From JANYLB01 sp963837715 (GTDB taxonomy: Bacteria; Actinomycetota; Acidimicrobiia; IMCC26256; JANYLB01): a stretch of DNA of 64,000 bases. A program made the position numbers and the translations under genes. The notes below the pieces were generated by a model that was not told the origin of the DNA, ran no database searches, and saw nothing but the letters and a program-made list of their open reading frames with translations. The stretch covers positions 9,177 through 73,176 of the forward strand of contig CAWIOF010000001.1 in NCBI GenBank assembly GCA_963837715.1, in the 5' to 3' direction. Of this stretch, positions 19,278 to 28,671 are shown piece by piece; positions within the stretch are counted from its first letter, which is position 1, and every line of letters starts with the position of its first letter.

Positions 19278-19522
19278 GAGCGCGTCCTTGCGATTCGGGG
19301 GGAAGACATCCGGGTCTCGGTCGAAGCTAGCAACCCCTCCGGCTTCGACCCCGGTGAACATCGGATCTGCACGCCGCGTTCTTGAGCGAACCCCGCGGAA
19401 CGGCCAGGTCGGACACACTCCCCGTGATCACTTCTCGCGCACCGTGCGAATTGTGTCGCCCAGTGAAGTCCGTTCTGCCCGGATTCTCCTGAGCCGCACG
19501 GCCCATTCGTTCGCCGACCGAC

Positions 19523-21119
19523 CTACCCGCGGCCGAAGAACGTGCGAGCCGAGTGCGTTCCCCGCGCGAGCCAGGCCCGCGCTTCGTGGGGGTGCATCCG
19601 CGCGTCGACGTTCTCGTTCCGCTCGACCCGGAGCTGACGACGCAACAGGTGCTGCATCTGGCGCACGGTCTCACGCGCTCCGGGATCGGTCCGGGCCCGC
19701 GCGATCTCCGACTCGATGGTGCGCGCGTGTTCGTCGCGTCGACGGCGGACCGCGCCGCGCGTCGCGTCGGCGAGCGCGCGCCACGGTTCCGGCGCTCGTT
19801 CGATCTGTGCGCGCAGCGCTGGCCACGAGCGGCGAGTCGGCGTCGGGTCCGTCGGCGTGGTCGACGGTGCCCGTGATGGCGCCGGGATCTTCGGCCTGGT
19901 CGCCGAGGTGCACGAGCGCCACATCGAGGGTGTCGTCGACGACGAGCACCGCGCCACCGGTTCCGGCCCGGACTGCGGGACTGTCGACGACCCATCCCCC
20001 CGAGTTGTAGACGCGCACGATGCCCGGGAAGCGCGACGAGCTGACGCACGACGCGAACGGCTTGTGGGTGTGCCCGTAGAGGAACACGAGGTCGTCGGGG
20101 AACGACCGGTCGGTGCCGGCGAGGCCGGCCTCGAGGTTCTTCGCGAGCGGACCTTCGATGAAGGCCATCACGCCGGTCGCCGCGTCGGCGGCGTCGGGGG
20201 CGTTGGCGCGCAGTTCGTCTTCCTTCACCCCGTCGAGCAGCTTGAGGGCCACGATCCCGGCCACGGCCCGGCGCAGGTGTCGGATCACCTTCGGTCCCGA
20301 GTGGCCCTGCGCCGACGCCGCGAGCTTGCTCGCGAGCAACGCGCGTCCCCGGTCGGTGTTGAGGAGGTCGTAGGAGCGGCGGATGCTCTCACCGACCGCA
20401 CCCTCCCGCCCGAGGCTCGACCACACGAAGTCGATCCAGGCGCCGTTGTCGCGCTCGAGGTCCCACGGGCCGAGGTCGTCGGCCGGCGCGCCGAACACGC
20501 TGTGGGCGAGGCGCGTCATCGCCACGTAGATGCCCTCGGTGAAGTGCCCGTGGTGCAGCGTGAGCATCCGGTTCCCGAGACCGGTCGCCGCGCTCGGCGA
20601 CGCGATCACCACCTCGATGTGCGGATGCGTCGGGTTGCGGTGCCGCAGCACCCGGGTGAGCAGGTCCGACGGGATCGGGCTCCCGTCGGGGTCGAGCGCC
20701 CCGAAGATCGGGGTGACCGGCCGCGCAACCGGCATCGGCGCGTCGTCGGCGACGAGTTCGACCTCGCGCGCTTCGATCTCGTCGCGCGACATGCGCCACA
20801 CGTCGTGGTCGTGGTTTCCCGGGAGGAACACGATGCGCGGGGCCACCAGCGCGGTGCCGCCGGGCGGGAACAACCGCTTCACGAACTGGTCGAACACGTC
20901 GAGCGCGACGTGCGTCGGCGCCATGGCGAGTTCGAGGGCGTCGCCGTTGAACACGACCGTCGGCCGGGTGTCGGATGCTGCGGCGATCTGGTTCATCACC
21001 GCGGTGACGCCGTCCATGACGGCGTTGCCGACGAGCCGTCCGTGTTCGTCCCGGTCGGTCAGGACACTGTGCGGCTCGCCGAAGTGCAGATCCGAGACGA
21101 CGAGGAAGCTGACGGCGAT
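19523..21119 (-). CDS. Calcineurin-like metallophosphoesterase (frameshifted, start unclear)
   Basis: Metal-binding motifs appear in order: SDLHFGE, NGDALE, GNHDHDVW, LHHGH and YGHTHKPF, so this is a binuclear metallophosphoesterase of about 520 residues. There are two anomalies. The first ATG in frame (21017) lies after SDLHFGE. The essential N-terminal strand is open upstream to 21119, but no ATG, GTG or TTG occurs in that frame as far as I read (ATC at 21119 is the closest). Near the C-terminus the frame changes at about 19815-19845, after HADGPDADSP, and a helical tail (ALRAQIERAPEPWRAL to the stop at 19523) follows in the next frame. The upstream DUF4230 gene ends 8 bp before 21119, so coupling is likely. 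The substrate is unknown. Confidence 0.8.
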
Positions 21120-21127
21120 GCCCGAGG

Positions 21128-21862
21128 CTACGCCGCGGTACCGGCCTTCGCGTCGACGTCGGCCTTGGTGTCGAGGTCGGCATACCGAACCGTCACGTCG
21201 TCGTAGCCGAGGCCACCCAGGAGGCGCTCGAGCATCTTCGTCGTGTTGCGTTCGGCGCGCGCTTCGACCCCGCTGTCGCCGGCTGCCCGGTTCATCTTCT
21301 GGACTGCCAGCCGGTACAGGGGCTGTTCGCTCGTCGGGCTGTCGGTGAACACCGCGCCGACCCGGTCGGCGATGCCCCGGTCCCGCGTCGCGACGTGGCT
21401 CTGGTTCGGGTCCACCACAGCTTGGAGGGTCCGGGCGTGGGGGAGCGTCACCACGACGCGCTCACCGCCGTCGCTCTGCACGACCCGGCTGGCGTCGATG
21501 TCGTCGAAGTCGACGACGGCGTCGACGCTGCCGACCGCGAGGAAGACCGTGCGTTCACCGGCGACGAACGTCGGGATGAAGCGGTGCCGCTTCTCGAGGT
21601 CGACGTTCACCTCGAAGTTCGCCGACGCGCCGCGGTAGCTCGACAACGACTCGAGGCGCTTGAGCACCGTCGGTGGCGTGCGGTCGATCGTCTGGGCGAC
21701 GAACGGGTTGCCGATGTTCAACAGCCCGGTGAGCAGCCCGAGCACCACGACCATTCCCGCGGCGAGCGCGATGGCGACGATGCCGAGGATCACGCCACCG
21801 AGGCCGGGCCCGCGACGACGGGCGAGCTGACGGGGAGACGCTTCTCGCAACATGACGGCCAT
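21128..21862 (-). CDS. DUF4230 membrane-anchored protein
   Basis: A 244-residue protein with a basic N-terminus, one hydrophobic helix (about residues 25-50) and an extracytoplasmic domain resembling DUF4230: TVLKRLESLSSYRGASANFEV, VFLAVGSVDAVVDF and VVVTLPHARTLQAVVDP. The family function is unknown. It starts at ATG 21862 or 21853 and stops at 21128-21130, directly upstream of the metallophosphoesterase. It is divergent from the sugar dehydrogenase gene. Confidence 0.8.
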   Translation of the reverse strand: MAVMLREASPRQLARRRGPGLGGVILGIVAIALAAGMVVVLGLLTGLLNIGNPFVAQTIDRTPPTVLKRLESLSSYRGASANFEVNVDLEKRHRFIPTFVAGERTVFLAVGSVDAVVDFDDIDASRVVQSDGGERVVVTLPHARTLQAVVDPNQSHVATRDRGIADRVGAVFTDSPTSEQPLYRLAVQKMNRAAGDSGVEARAERNTTKMLERLLGGLGYDDVTVRYADLDTKADVDAKAGTAA

Positions 21863-21957
21863 GGGATCCGGGTGCCCTCCTGAGCAGGCGACGACCGGCC
21901 CCCGATCGGAGGCCGGCCACCTCTCCACAACGACAGCGGAGCCGACGCGGTTCCCGG

Positions 21958-22001
21958 GAAGCCCGCGAGAAGCCCGCGAGAAGCCCGCGAGAAGCCCGCG
22001 A
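21958..22001. repeat. Four 11-bp tandem repeats upstream of the sugar dehydrogenase
   Basis: The unit GAAGCCCGCGA is repeated perfectly four times between the divergent DUF4230 and dehydrogenase genes. The 11-bp period is close to one helical turn, so all copies face the same side of the DNA. It is not a coding repeat, as 11 is not divisible by 3. Confidence 0.8.
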
Positions 22002-22052
22002 GACCCCCGAATCGGTGCGGATCCGGGCGATTCTTCAGGTCCCGGGCCCTCG

Positions 22053-23297
22053 ATGCCGATCCACGGGAGGATGGTCACCCAGGCGAGGGTTCCGACGGCG
22101 CGGCACCCGAAGCGGTGGGTGGCGTTGGCCGCCGCCCTCGCGGTGGCCGTCGGGGCGGGGATCCTCACCGAGGCCGGGTCCCCGGATGCCGGAGCGGTCA
22201 TCGACACACCCGCGGTGACCGTCGACCCCGCCTTCCTCACCGGCGTCGACCATCCCTGGGACGTCGGCTTCCTGCCCGACGGCACCATGTTCGTGACCGA
22301 GCGACCCGGGCGCCTGAAGGTGCGCATGCCGAACGGCACCGTCAACACCATCGCCGCGCCGTCCGACATCGCCGTGGGCGGTGAGGGCGGGATGCTCGGA
22401 CTGGCCGTCGATCCCCAGTTCGCGACGAACCGTTCCGTCTACACCTGCATGTCGTCGACGATCGGCGGCCCCGACAACCGCGTCGTGCGCTGGACCGTGA
22501 ACCCGACCTTCACCGGAACGACCGCTCGGATGGACATCGTCACCGGGCTGTCGTACGCGAACGGGGGTCGCCACTCCGGTTGCCGTCCGCGCTTCGGACC
22601 CGACGACGCACTCTGGATCGGAACCGGCGACTCCGCGGTCGGGACGAACCCGCAGTCGCTCACGTCGCTCGGGGGCAAGGTGCTGCGGGTCGACCGCAAC
22701 GGTGCGGCCGCGCCCGGCAACACGGGGTTGCCGGGCGGCGCCGACCCGCGCGTGCACGACTACGGCCACCGCAACATGCAGGGCATCGCGTTCCGGCCGG
22801 GTACGGGCGCGGCCTACGGGGTCGAGCACGGCACCGGTCGCGACGACGAGGTGAACCTCCTCGTGGCCGGAGGGAACTACGGGTGGGACCCCGTTCCCGG
22901 CTACGACGAGAGCCGTCCGATGACCGACTTCGCGAAGTTCCCGACCGCGAAGGGTGCGGTGTGGAGCTCGGGCGACCCGACCATCGCGCCGTCGGGCGCG
23001 ACCTTCCTCACCGGCTCGCAGTGGCGAGGGTGGAACGGTGCATTGGCGATGGCGGTGCTCAAGAACACCGAGTTGCGGCTGCTGTTCCTCGACGGCCCGG
23101 GCACCACGGTCACGGCCTGGGCGGTCCCCCCGCAGCTCGATCTGGGCGTCCGGCTGCGCAGCGCGGTGCAGGGTCCCGACGGGAACCTCTACCTCGCCAC
23201 CGATGCCACGGCCGGCGCGGTGTGGAAGGTGACGCCGAGCGCCCCTCCGGCCCGCGCCCACCGGGTCCGACGGGTCCGCACCATGACAGGACCGTGA
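22053..23297 (+). CDS. Secreted PQQ-type sugar dehydrogenase (glucose/sorbosone dehydrogenase fold)
   Basis: A 414-residue exported beta-propeller. After a signal sequence (about residues 20-45) the order is LTGVDHPWDVGFLPDGTMFVTERPGRLKV, GGEGGMLGLAVDPQF, GGRHSGCRPRFGPDDALWIGTGD, SLGGKVLRVDRNG, DYGHRNMQGIAF, VEHGTGRDDEVNLL and GGNYGWDPVPGYD. These are the conserved blades of soluble aldose-sugar/sorbosone dehydrogenases, which use PQQ and calcium in the periplasm or outside the cell. The catalytic His is probably in GGRHSG. Start choices are ATG 22053 or ATG 22071. It converges with the DMFase-like gene, with only one base between the two stops. Confidence 0.88.
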   Translation: MPIHGRMVTQARVPTARHPKRWVALAAALAVAVGAGILTEAGSPDAGAVIDTPAVTVDPAFLTGVDHPWDVGFLPDGTMFVTERPGRLKVRMPNGTVNTIAAPSDIAVGGEGGMLGLAVDPQFATNRSVYTCMSSTIGGPDNRVVRWTVNPTFTGTTARMDIVTGLSYANGGRHSGCRPRFGPDDALWIGTGDSAVGTNPQSLTSLGGKVLRVDRNGAAAPGNTGLPGGADPRVHDYGHRNMQGIAFRPGTGAAYGVEHGTGRDDEVNLLVAGGNYGWDPVPGYDESRPMTDFAKFPTAKGAVWSSGDPTIAPSGATFLTGSQWRGWNGALAMAVLKNTELRLLFLDGPGTTVTAWAVPPQLDLGVRLRSAVQGPDGNLYLATDATAGAVWKVTPSAPPARAHRVRRVRTMTGP

Positions 23298-23298
23298 G

Positions 23299-25662
23299 TC
23301 AGTTGGCGCGCCACACGACGTCGACCCAGTAGTTCGCGTCGAGGAAGCTCTGGCTCGGGAACGTGTTGCTCGGCCCGTAGCCGAACACGCCGTTCAGCCC
23401 GTCGACGCCACTCTGGAGCGCGTGGAGCGAGCCGTTGTCTGCGCCGCTCGCGCTGAAGTACCCGATGTCGACCGCGTAGCGGCCCTTGGGCGTGTGGTAC
23501 CCGACCACGTAGGTGGTGTTCGCACTCACGGCCACTGGCGACGAGAAGTTCACCTGCTGCCACCCGGAGCTCGTCTCACCGACGAAGTTGGCGGTGGCGA
23601 GCAGCGTGCCGCCGCTGGTCCAGAGGTTGGCGACGTGCGTGCCCCCGCTCGACGCACCCTTGTAGAAGCGCACGCCGGTCACGACACCGGCGGTGTCGGT
23701 GCGGAACTTCAGGCCGAGTTGCACGCTGCCCAGGTCGGTGGTGGTGGGGACCGCCGGTGTGGCGCTCGCCGACCAGATGCTGCTGCACGCGCAGCCGGTG
23801 GCGGCGTTCACGGTGAGCGACGACGGTGACGACTGGACGTTCGCGCTGTCGTCGATCGCGCGCACCAGGATCGTGGCCGGGCCGGGTGCCGACGGGGTGA
23901 AGGGATAGAACCAGTTCGTGCGGCCCGAGGCCGGATGCCAGGTGGCGCCGGCGTCGGTCGACACCTCGACCCCTGCGACGGCGCCCCCGACGTCGCTCGC
24001 GGTGCCCACCAACACGACGAGTGAGCCGACGGTTGCCGCACTGCCGTTCGCGGGCGTCACGATCGTGGCCACCGGTCCGGTCGTGTCGGTCGACTTCGTG
24101 GCCGCGGTGAGGCCGGCCATCAGGCTGGTGGCCTGCGCGCCGAGGTCGGCGAGCACGTTGACGGTCGCCTGCTGCATCCGCACGTCGGGGGTCGAGCCGC
24201 CCTGGTCGTTCTCGGTGTCGAGTCCCCAGGCCCACTGCACCGTCCCCGCACCGAACACCAGTGCGCCGCTCGCGGCGCGATGCATCGTGAGGTGGTGCGT
24301 CGCGGTGCCGTTGCCGTACTGCGATCCGTAGTCGAGCAGGTACTTGCCGTCGGTGATGTTCACGGTGGTGCTCGACAGGTTGAACGAACCCGGCGGTCGG
24401 GCGGGGTCGTCGGGCGCTTCGTCCCACTCGAAGCCGAGCGTCGCGGGCGCGAGCGTGGCCACACCGTTCGGCGGGAGCGTGGCGATGCTGGTGTTGCGCC
24501 AGAACCGCATCTTCCCGTCGCCCGACGGGACCTTGATCGCGTCGGCCCGCACGCCGTTCACGGTGAAGATCGTGCCCGTCAACGCGTTCTCGGGCTGGTT
24601 GCCGTCGGCGGGGGGACTGAACCGCGGGTCGCGCCACGTTCCCGTCCACTCCGGACTCGGGTCGATCTTCGCCCCGGCGTGCGTCTCCTTGTACGACACG
24701 AGCGTGCGCAGCGGGGTCGACGACGCGTCGATGCTCGGTTCCCAGCGCGTCTTCCAGAACGCCTCGCCGCCCGAGAAGAACGCGAGGTTCACGCCGGCGT
24801 CGCGCGCGGTCTCGACGTTCTCGCGTTGGTGCTTCGACCAGTACTCGTCGTGCCCGTTCGACAGGTAGACCTTGTGCCGGAGCATCTCCGGTCCGGAGCG
24901 CTCGGCGTCGAGTCCGCTGAAGTAGCTGACGTCGTAGCCGTTGCGTTCGAGGAAGCGCACCATCGGGTACTGGTCGGAGAAGAACGACGTGTAGCGGTTC
25001 TCGGCCCGGTGGGTGAAGGGGCGGTTGTAGCTGACCTTGTAGGCGCGACCGACGGGTGCCCCCGCGTAGAGGCTGTTGCCTCCGAACTCGTTGTACGCCT
25101 GCCAGGTGGTGTCGTTCGTCTGGAACAGGACCTGCGCGGCGCGTTCGTCGTCGCGCACGACGAAGAACACGTGGCTCGCGCCACCGGTGTCGGGCCGGGT
25201 CAGTCGGGCCACGTACACACCGGAGACCGCGGTCGTCGGTGGGGTCCACGATGCCGACACACCCCAGTTCCCGCAGTCGACCAGACCGGTGACGCCGTCG
25301 CTGAGGCACGCGGGCTGCGCCTGCGGCAGCGTCGCGCTGGGGGTGACCGACGCGACCTTGCGGGCGCCGTTGCCCTGGTACCAACCCATCCGGTAGATGT
25401 CGATCGTGTACGCGCTCGCGGTGGTCGACACCTTGAACGACACCGGTTGCCCGTGGTTCACGCTGAACTCGGTGGTGAACCCGACGATGGTCGGATCACC
25501 CGATCCGACCACGTCCCACTGGGAGGCGGGGTTGCCGGGCAGGCTGTTCTCGCACGCGATCTTGCTGATGTTCTGTCCGCACGGACTCGGCGATCCCGGC
25601 ACGCACGCGGGCAGCACGAAGAGCACTACCGCAACGGCTGCGAGTACGACGATCCGGCGCAC
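23299..25662 (-). CDS. Lipoprotein with N,N-dimethylformamidase beta-subunit-like domain and C-terminal DUF4082
   Basis: A 787-residue protein. The lipobox VLPAC (Cys20) suggests membrane attachment. Residues of about 60-480 match the N,N-dimethylformamidase large-subunit fold: YTIDIYRMGWYQGNGARKVA, VLFQTNDTTWQAYNEFGGNSLY, YDVSYFSGLDAERSGPEMLRHKVYLSNGHDEYW and NLAFFSGGEAFWKTRWEP. An Ig-like segment (about 545-640) follows, then a DUF4082 domain (about 650-787: SIWSASATPAVP...LGLKFRTDTAGVVTGVRFYKG). Exported multidomain forms are probably carbohydrate- or surface-associated rather than true DMF hydrolases, so enzymatic activity is uncertain. No frame break over 2.4 kb. Confidence 0.88.
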   Translation of the reverse strand: MRRIVVLAAVAVVLFVLPACVPGSPSPCGQNISKIACENSLPGNPASQWDVVGSGDPTIVGFTTEFSVNHGQPVSFKVSTTASAYTIDIYRMGWYQGNGARKVASVTPSATLPQAQPACLSDGVTGLVDCGNWGVSASWTPPTTAVSGVYVARLTRPDTGGASHVFFVVRDDERAAQVLFQTNDTTWQAYNEFGGNSLYAGAPVGRAYKVSYNRPFTHRAENRYTSFFSDQYPMVRFLERNGYDVSYFSGLDAERSGPEMLRHKVYLSNGHDEYWSKHQRENVETARDAGVNLAFFSGGEAFWKTRWEPSIDASSTPLRTLVSYKETHAGAKIDPSPEWTGTWRDPRFSPPADGNQPENALTGTIFTVNGVRADAIKVPSGDGKMRFWRNTSIATLPPNGVATLAPATLGFEWDEAPDDPARPPGSFNLSSTTVNITDGKYLLDYGSQYGNGTATHHLTMHRAASGALVFGAGTVQWAWGLDTENDQGGSTPDVRMQQATVNVLADLGAQATSLMAGLTAATKSTDTTGPVATIVTPANGSAATVGSLVVLVGTASDVGGAVAGVEVSTDAGATWHPASGRTNWFYPFTPSAPGPATILVRAIDDSANVQSSPSSLTVNAATGCACSSIWSASATPAVPTTTDLGSVQLGLKFRTDTAGVVTGVRFYKGASSGGTHVANLWTSGGTLLATANFVGETSSGWQQVNFSSPVAVSANTTYVVGYHTPKGRYAVDIGYFSASGADNGSLHALQSGVDGLNGVFGYGPSNTFPSQSFLDANYWVDVVWRAN

Positions 25663-25680
25663 GTCCTCCCGACTCGTTCG

Positions 25681-25968
25681 CTAGTCGGTGACGCAGGTGG
25701 GGCAGGGCGGGCGGCCGGCTTCGATGACCTCGGCCACGCTCACCGTGCGGACGACGGCGACCTTGCCACTGTCCTCCAGCAACTTGGCCTGGTTCTTCAC
25801 GAGGATCTTGCAGTCGCGGCTCGCGTGGTAGGCCCTGCGACCTGCGGTGGTGAACACCGGCGGTCGAGCGTCGGGCCGCTCCATCTTGCAGATCGAGCAG
25901 GTCCCGGCTGCGAGATCGTGGCGACAGTTCTCGGCTTCGGGTTCACTGATCGTTGTCATCACGTTCAT
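25681..25968 (-). CDS. Small cysteine-rich protein, probable zinc-binding, unknown function
   Basis: 95 residues from ATG 25968 (ATG 25959 is also possible). It has a Cys/His-rich first half (NCRHDLAAGTCSICK), a middle with HASRDCKILVKNQ, and a C-terminal PPCPTC. The paired cysteines suggest one or two zinc sites. I do not recognise the family. It lies 18 bp downstream of the DMFase-like gene's start region on the same strand and may be its upstream operon partner. Confidence 0.6.
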   Translation of the reverse strand: MNVMTTISEPEAENCRHDLAAGTCSICKMERPDARPPVFTTAGRRAYHASRDCKILVKNQAKLLEDSGKVAVVRTVSVAEVIEAGRPPCPTCVTD

Positions 25969-26080
25969 CTTACCGGACGCTGTCCAATGGTCCGCAGGCG
26001 CCCCGGCCGTTCTCAGACATCCGGGGCATCCCCCGTCGTCCCTCGACGGCACAATGCGGACATGCCGAGCCGCCCGCTCG

Positions 26081-26107
26081 GCCGAATCGGCCGAATCAGC
26101 CGAATCA
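26081..26107. repeat. Three 9-bp tandem repeats
   Basis: GCCGAATCG then two GCCGAATCA units, just beyond the stop of the SRPBCC gene. No function is evident. Confidence 0.6.
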
Positions 26108-26118
26108 GTGGCTGTCGC

Positions 26119-26655
26119 TCAGTCGGGCAGCTCGTACCCGTCGGGGATGCCGACCGCCGACGCCTCGGGGCCGAGCGCTTGGATGTAGGCCTGGTGGACC
26201 TCGCGCCAGCGGGTGCCCTGCGACCGGTCGGCCGCGGTTCCGGCGAGGTGGTGGCCGAGCTCGTCGAGGCAGTCGTGCCAACCCGCGCCGTCGCGTGCGG
26301 CCTTGCCGAGCTCGCCGAACGTGTCGGTGAACGTGAGCACGGTGTCGTGACCGTCGGCCGCCGGCGCGAGCTCGATGCGGATCGTGTCGGTCCCCCAGGT
26401 GAACTCGACGAGCGTCGGCGGCTGGAAGGCGAGCACCTCGCCCTCGAACGCGAGGTCGTCGTTGCCCGCCGGCACGAACCGCAACCGCCCACCGGACGCG
26501 AAGTCGGGTTGCATCCCGTCGGGGAACCAGTGTGCGAGGTGCTCCGCCTCGGTGATCGCGCGCCACACCTTCTCGATCGGGTGGCGCATCGTCCGCACGA
26601 AGACGAGCTGGTACGTCTCGTCGCCGAGGGGGTGGAGGGTACCGAGCTCGGTCAC
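26119..26655 (-). CDS. SRPBCC-fold AHSA1-type protein
   Basis: 178 residues. The START-like domain is marked by YQLVFVRTMRHPIEKVWRAITEAEHLAHWFPDG, FEGEVLAFQPPTLVEFTW and GHDTVLTFTDTFGELGKAARDGAGWHDCLDELG. These ArsR-linked AHSA1 proteins bind small hydrophobic ligands or act as co-regulators, and the exact role is unknown. It starts at GTG 26655, overlapping the ArsR stop (GTGA), so the pair is one translationally coupled operon. Confidence 0.88.
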   Translation of the reverse strand: MTELGTLHPLGDETYQLVFVRTMRHPIEKVWRAITEAEHLAHWFPDGMQPDFASGGRLRFVPAGNDDLAFEGEVLAFQPPTLVEFTWGTDTIRIELAPAADGHDTVLTFTDTFGELGKAARDGAGWHDCLDELGHHLAGTAADRSQGTRWREVHQAYIQALGPEASAVGIPDGYELPD

Positions 26656-27023
26656 GATCGCTTCCTCTCGTCGTCGTGGGCGTGATCGTCGGGCATCGTG
26701 TCGAGGTGCCGTTCGAGTGCATCGAGCGACGCTTCCCAACGCGCCCGGTACGGCGCGAGCCAGGCGTCGATCTCGCGCAACGGCTCGGTCCGCACCCGGT
26801 AGAGCCGACGTTGCGCGTCGGTGCGTACCTCCACCAGGCCCGCGTCGCGCAGCACCCGCAGGTGCTTCGAGACCGCGGGCTGGCCGATCGGCATCGCGTC
26901 GACCAGTTCGCCGACCGGGCGCTCGGCGGGTCCGAGCAGGTCGAGGATCAGTCGGCGGTTGGGCTCCGCGAGCACCTCGAACACGGGCACTCGCGACGCC
27001 GGGACTTCGATCGTGTCGAGCAT
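26652..27023 (-). CDS. ArsR-family transcriptional regulator
   Basis: A 123-residue winged-helix repressor: VFEVLAEPNRRLILDLL, GELVDAMPIGQPAVSKHLRVLRDAGLVEVRTDAQRRLYRV. The helix after alpha-3 lacks the ELCVCD metal motif, so this is the non-metal subgroup usually paired with SRPBCC proteins, as here. The ATG at 27023 is 6 nt from a near-consensus -10 box, so translation is probably leaderless. Confidence 0.93.
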   Translation of the reverse strand: MLDTIEVPASRVPVFEVLAEPNRRLILDLLGPAERPVGELVDAMPIGQPAVSKHLRVLRDAGLVEVRTDAQRRLYRVRTEPLREIDAWLAPYRARWEASLDALERHLDTMPDDHAHDDERKRS

Positions 27024-27029
27024 CCGCTG

Positions 27030-27058
27030 AGATTACCGACCAGCAATATTGCTGTCAA
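27030..27058 (-). promoter_or_regulatory. ArsR promoter with embedded operator palindrome
   Basis: On the minus strand, TTGACA (27053-27058), a 17-bp spacer and TAATCT (27030-27035) form a near-ideal sigma-70-type promoter. The perfect 12-bp palindrome AGCAATATTGCT (27042-27053) overlaps the -35 edge and spacer, the expected position for a repressor site. The -10 box ends 6 nt before the ATG. Confidence 0.8.
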
Positions 27059-27125
27059 GTGATATACGACGCGAAGGGGCACAGCGCCGACGGGTGCTGT
27101 CTCACCCGTGGCCGATACTGGGTGC

Positions 27126-28671
27126 ATGCGGAGTCTCGACGGCGAGCTGATCTGCAGCGCGACCGACCTGGTCGGGTTCGCCGCGTGCCGTCATCTCACC
27201 GGCCTCGAGCTCGCGGCGGTCCGGGGCGAGATCGAACGCCCGCGGCGCGACGATCCGTTCGGGGATCTCCTCGGCCGCCGCGGCGACGCCCACGAGCACG
27301 AGGTGCTCGCGGGGTACGGCACCACCGACGTCGAGCTGATCGCGGTCGACGCCCGCACCCGCGCCGGCCTCGTTGCCGCGGCGGGTGCCACCGTCGACGC
27401 GATGCGCGCCGGCGTCGCGGATGATCTACCAGGCGACGTTCTTCCACGACGGCTGGGTCGGCCACGCCGACTTCGTCGAACGCGTCGATGCCCGCACCGA
27501 CCGACGCGCGAGCGATCTCGGGAACTGGTCGTACCGTGCGGTCGACGCGAAGCTCGCGCAACGGGTGAAGCCCGCCGCGTTGTTGCAACTCGCCGAGTAC
27601 TCGGAGCAGATCACGCGCATCCAGGGCGTCGCGCCGGAGGTCGTCGTGGTGATGACGGGCGATGGCTGTCGCCACGAGATCCCCTTGGACGACGTCGCCG
27701 AGAAGCACCGGCGCATCAAAGCCGAGTTCCGCACGATGCTCTCCGACGCGAGCGCGCGACGTATCCCGATCCGGTCGGTCGGTGCCGAATCTGTCGGTGG
27801 ATCTCGGTGTGCGACGAGCGGCGTCGGGCCGACGATCACCTCGGTTTCGTCGCCGGCATCCGGCCCGACCAGATCGCCAAGCTCGGCGCGGTGGGCATCA
27901 CCACCCGACCGCGCGCTCGCCGACGCTCCGGCCGAGAGCCCCACGCCGAAGCTCGCGGCCGGCGTCTACGACCGGTTGCGCCGCCAGGCCTCGCTCCAGG
28001 TGCGCGGCGAGGGGCAGCGCCGCCCGCTGTTCGAGGTGGTCGATCCGTCGCTCGCCGGCCTCCCTCCGCCGTCGCCGGCCGATCTCTTCCTCGATCTCGA
28101 GGGCGATTCGATGGCGTTCGAGGGTGGCCTCGAGTACCTCTTCGGGTTCGTCGAGGTCGTCGACGGCGTGCGCACGTACCGTCCGTTCTGGGCCCACTCC
28201 CGGTTCGAGGAACGGTTCGCGTTCGAAGCTGCGATCGACTGCATCACGGTCCGCCACCGCGCCCGCCCCGATCTGCACGTCTACCACTACGCCGGGTACG
28301 AGACGACCGCGCTGACGCGGCTGGCGCGGCGCCACGAGACCCGCGTCGCCGAGCTCGACGACCTCCTGCGCGCCGGCGTGTTCGTCGACCTCTATCAGGT
28401 CGTCAAGCAGTCGGTGATGCTGTCGACCGAGTCGTACGGGCTGAAGTCGGTCGAGCGTCTCTACCAACCCGAACGCCGGGGCGCGGTGCTCGATGCCGGC
28501 GCCAGCATGGTCGCGTACGCGGAGTACCTCGCCGATCCCGACCCGGATCGGCTGGTCGAGATCGCCACCTACAACCGGGCCGACTGCGAGTCGCTGCTGC
28601 TCCTGCAGGCTTGGCTCGAGGCGCGGCGCTCTGACAGTGTGCAGCCGTGCCCGCCGACTCCCGCGCCGTAG
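27126..28671 (+). CDS. TM0106-type RecB-like nuclease, three frameshifts
   Basis: The product is a PD-(D/E)XK nuclease of the TM0106/RecB-like family. The pieces lie in two frames: 27126-27420, 27420-27755, 27755-27905 and 27905-28671. They contain, in order, ATDLVGFAACRHLTGLE (first Cys), IYQATFFHDGWVGHADFVERV and YRAVDAKLAQRVKP (nuclease Asp/Lys), TYPDPVGRCRICRWISVC (three Cys) and RPDLHVYHYAGYETTAL with an RNase H-like C-terminal domain (LFLDLEGD). One N-terminal plus three C-terminal cysteines is the 4Fe-4S layout of AddB/Cas4-type nucleases. It ends at about 515 residues without the helicase half found in long actinobacterial members. All motifs survive, so the three breaks look like sequence errors. 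The end overlaps the next gene by 25 bp. Confidence 0.8.

Noticed and set aside
24280..26685. An 801-codon + strand frame across the DMFase-like and small-gene region
   Set aside because: It crosses two genes with strong protein evidence on the other strand and has shadow composition.
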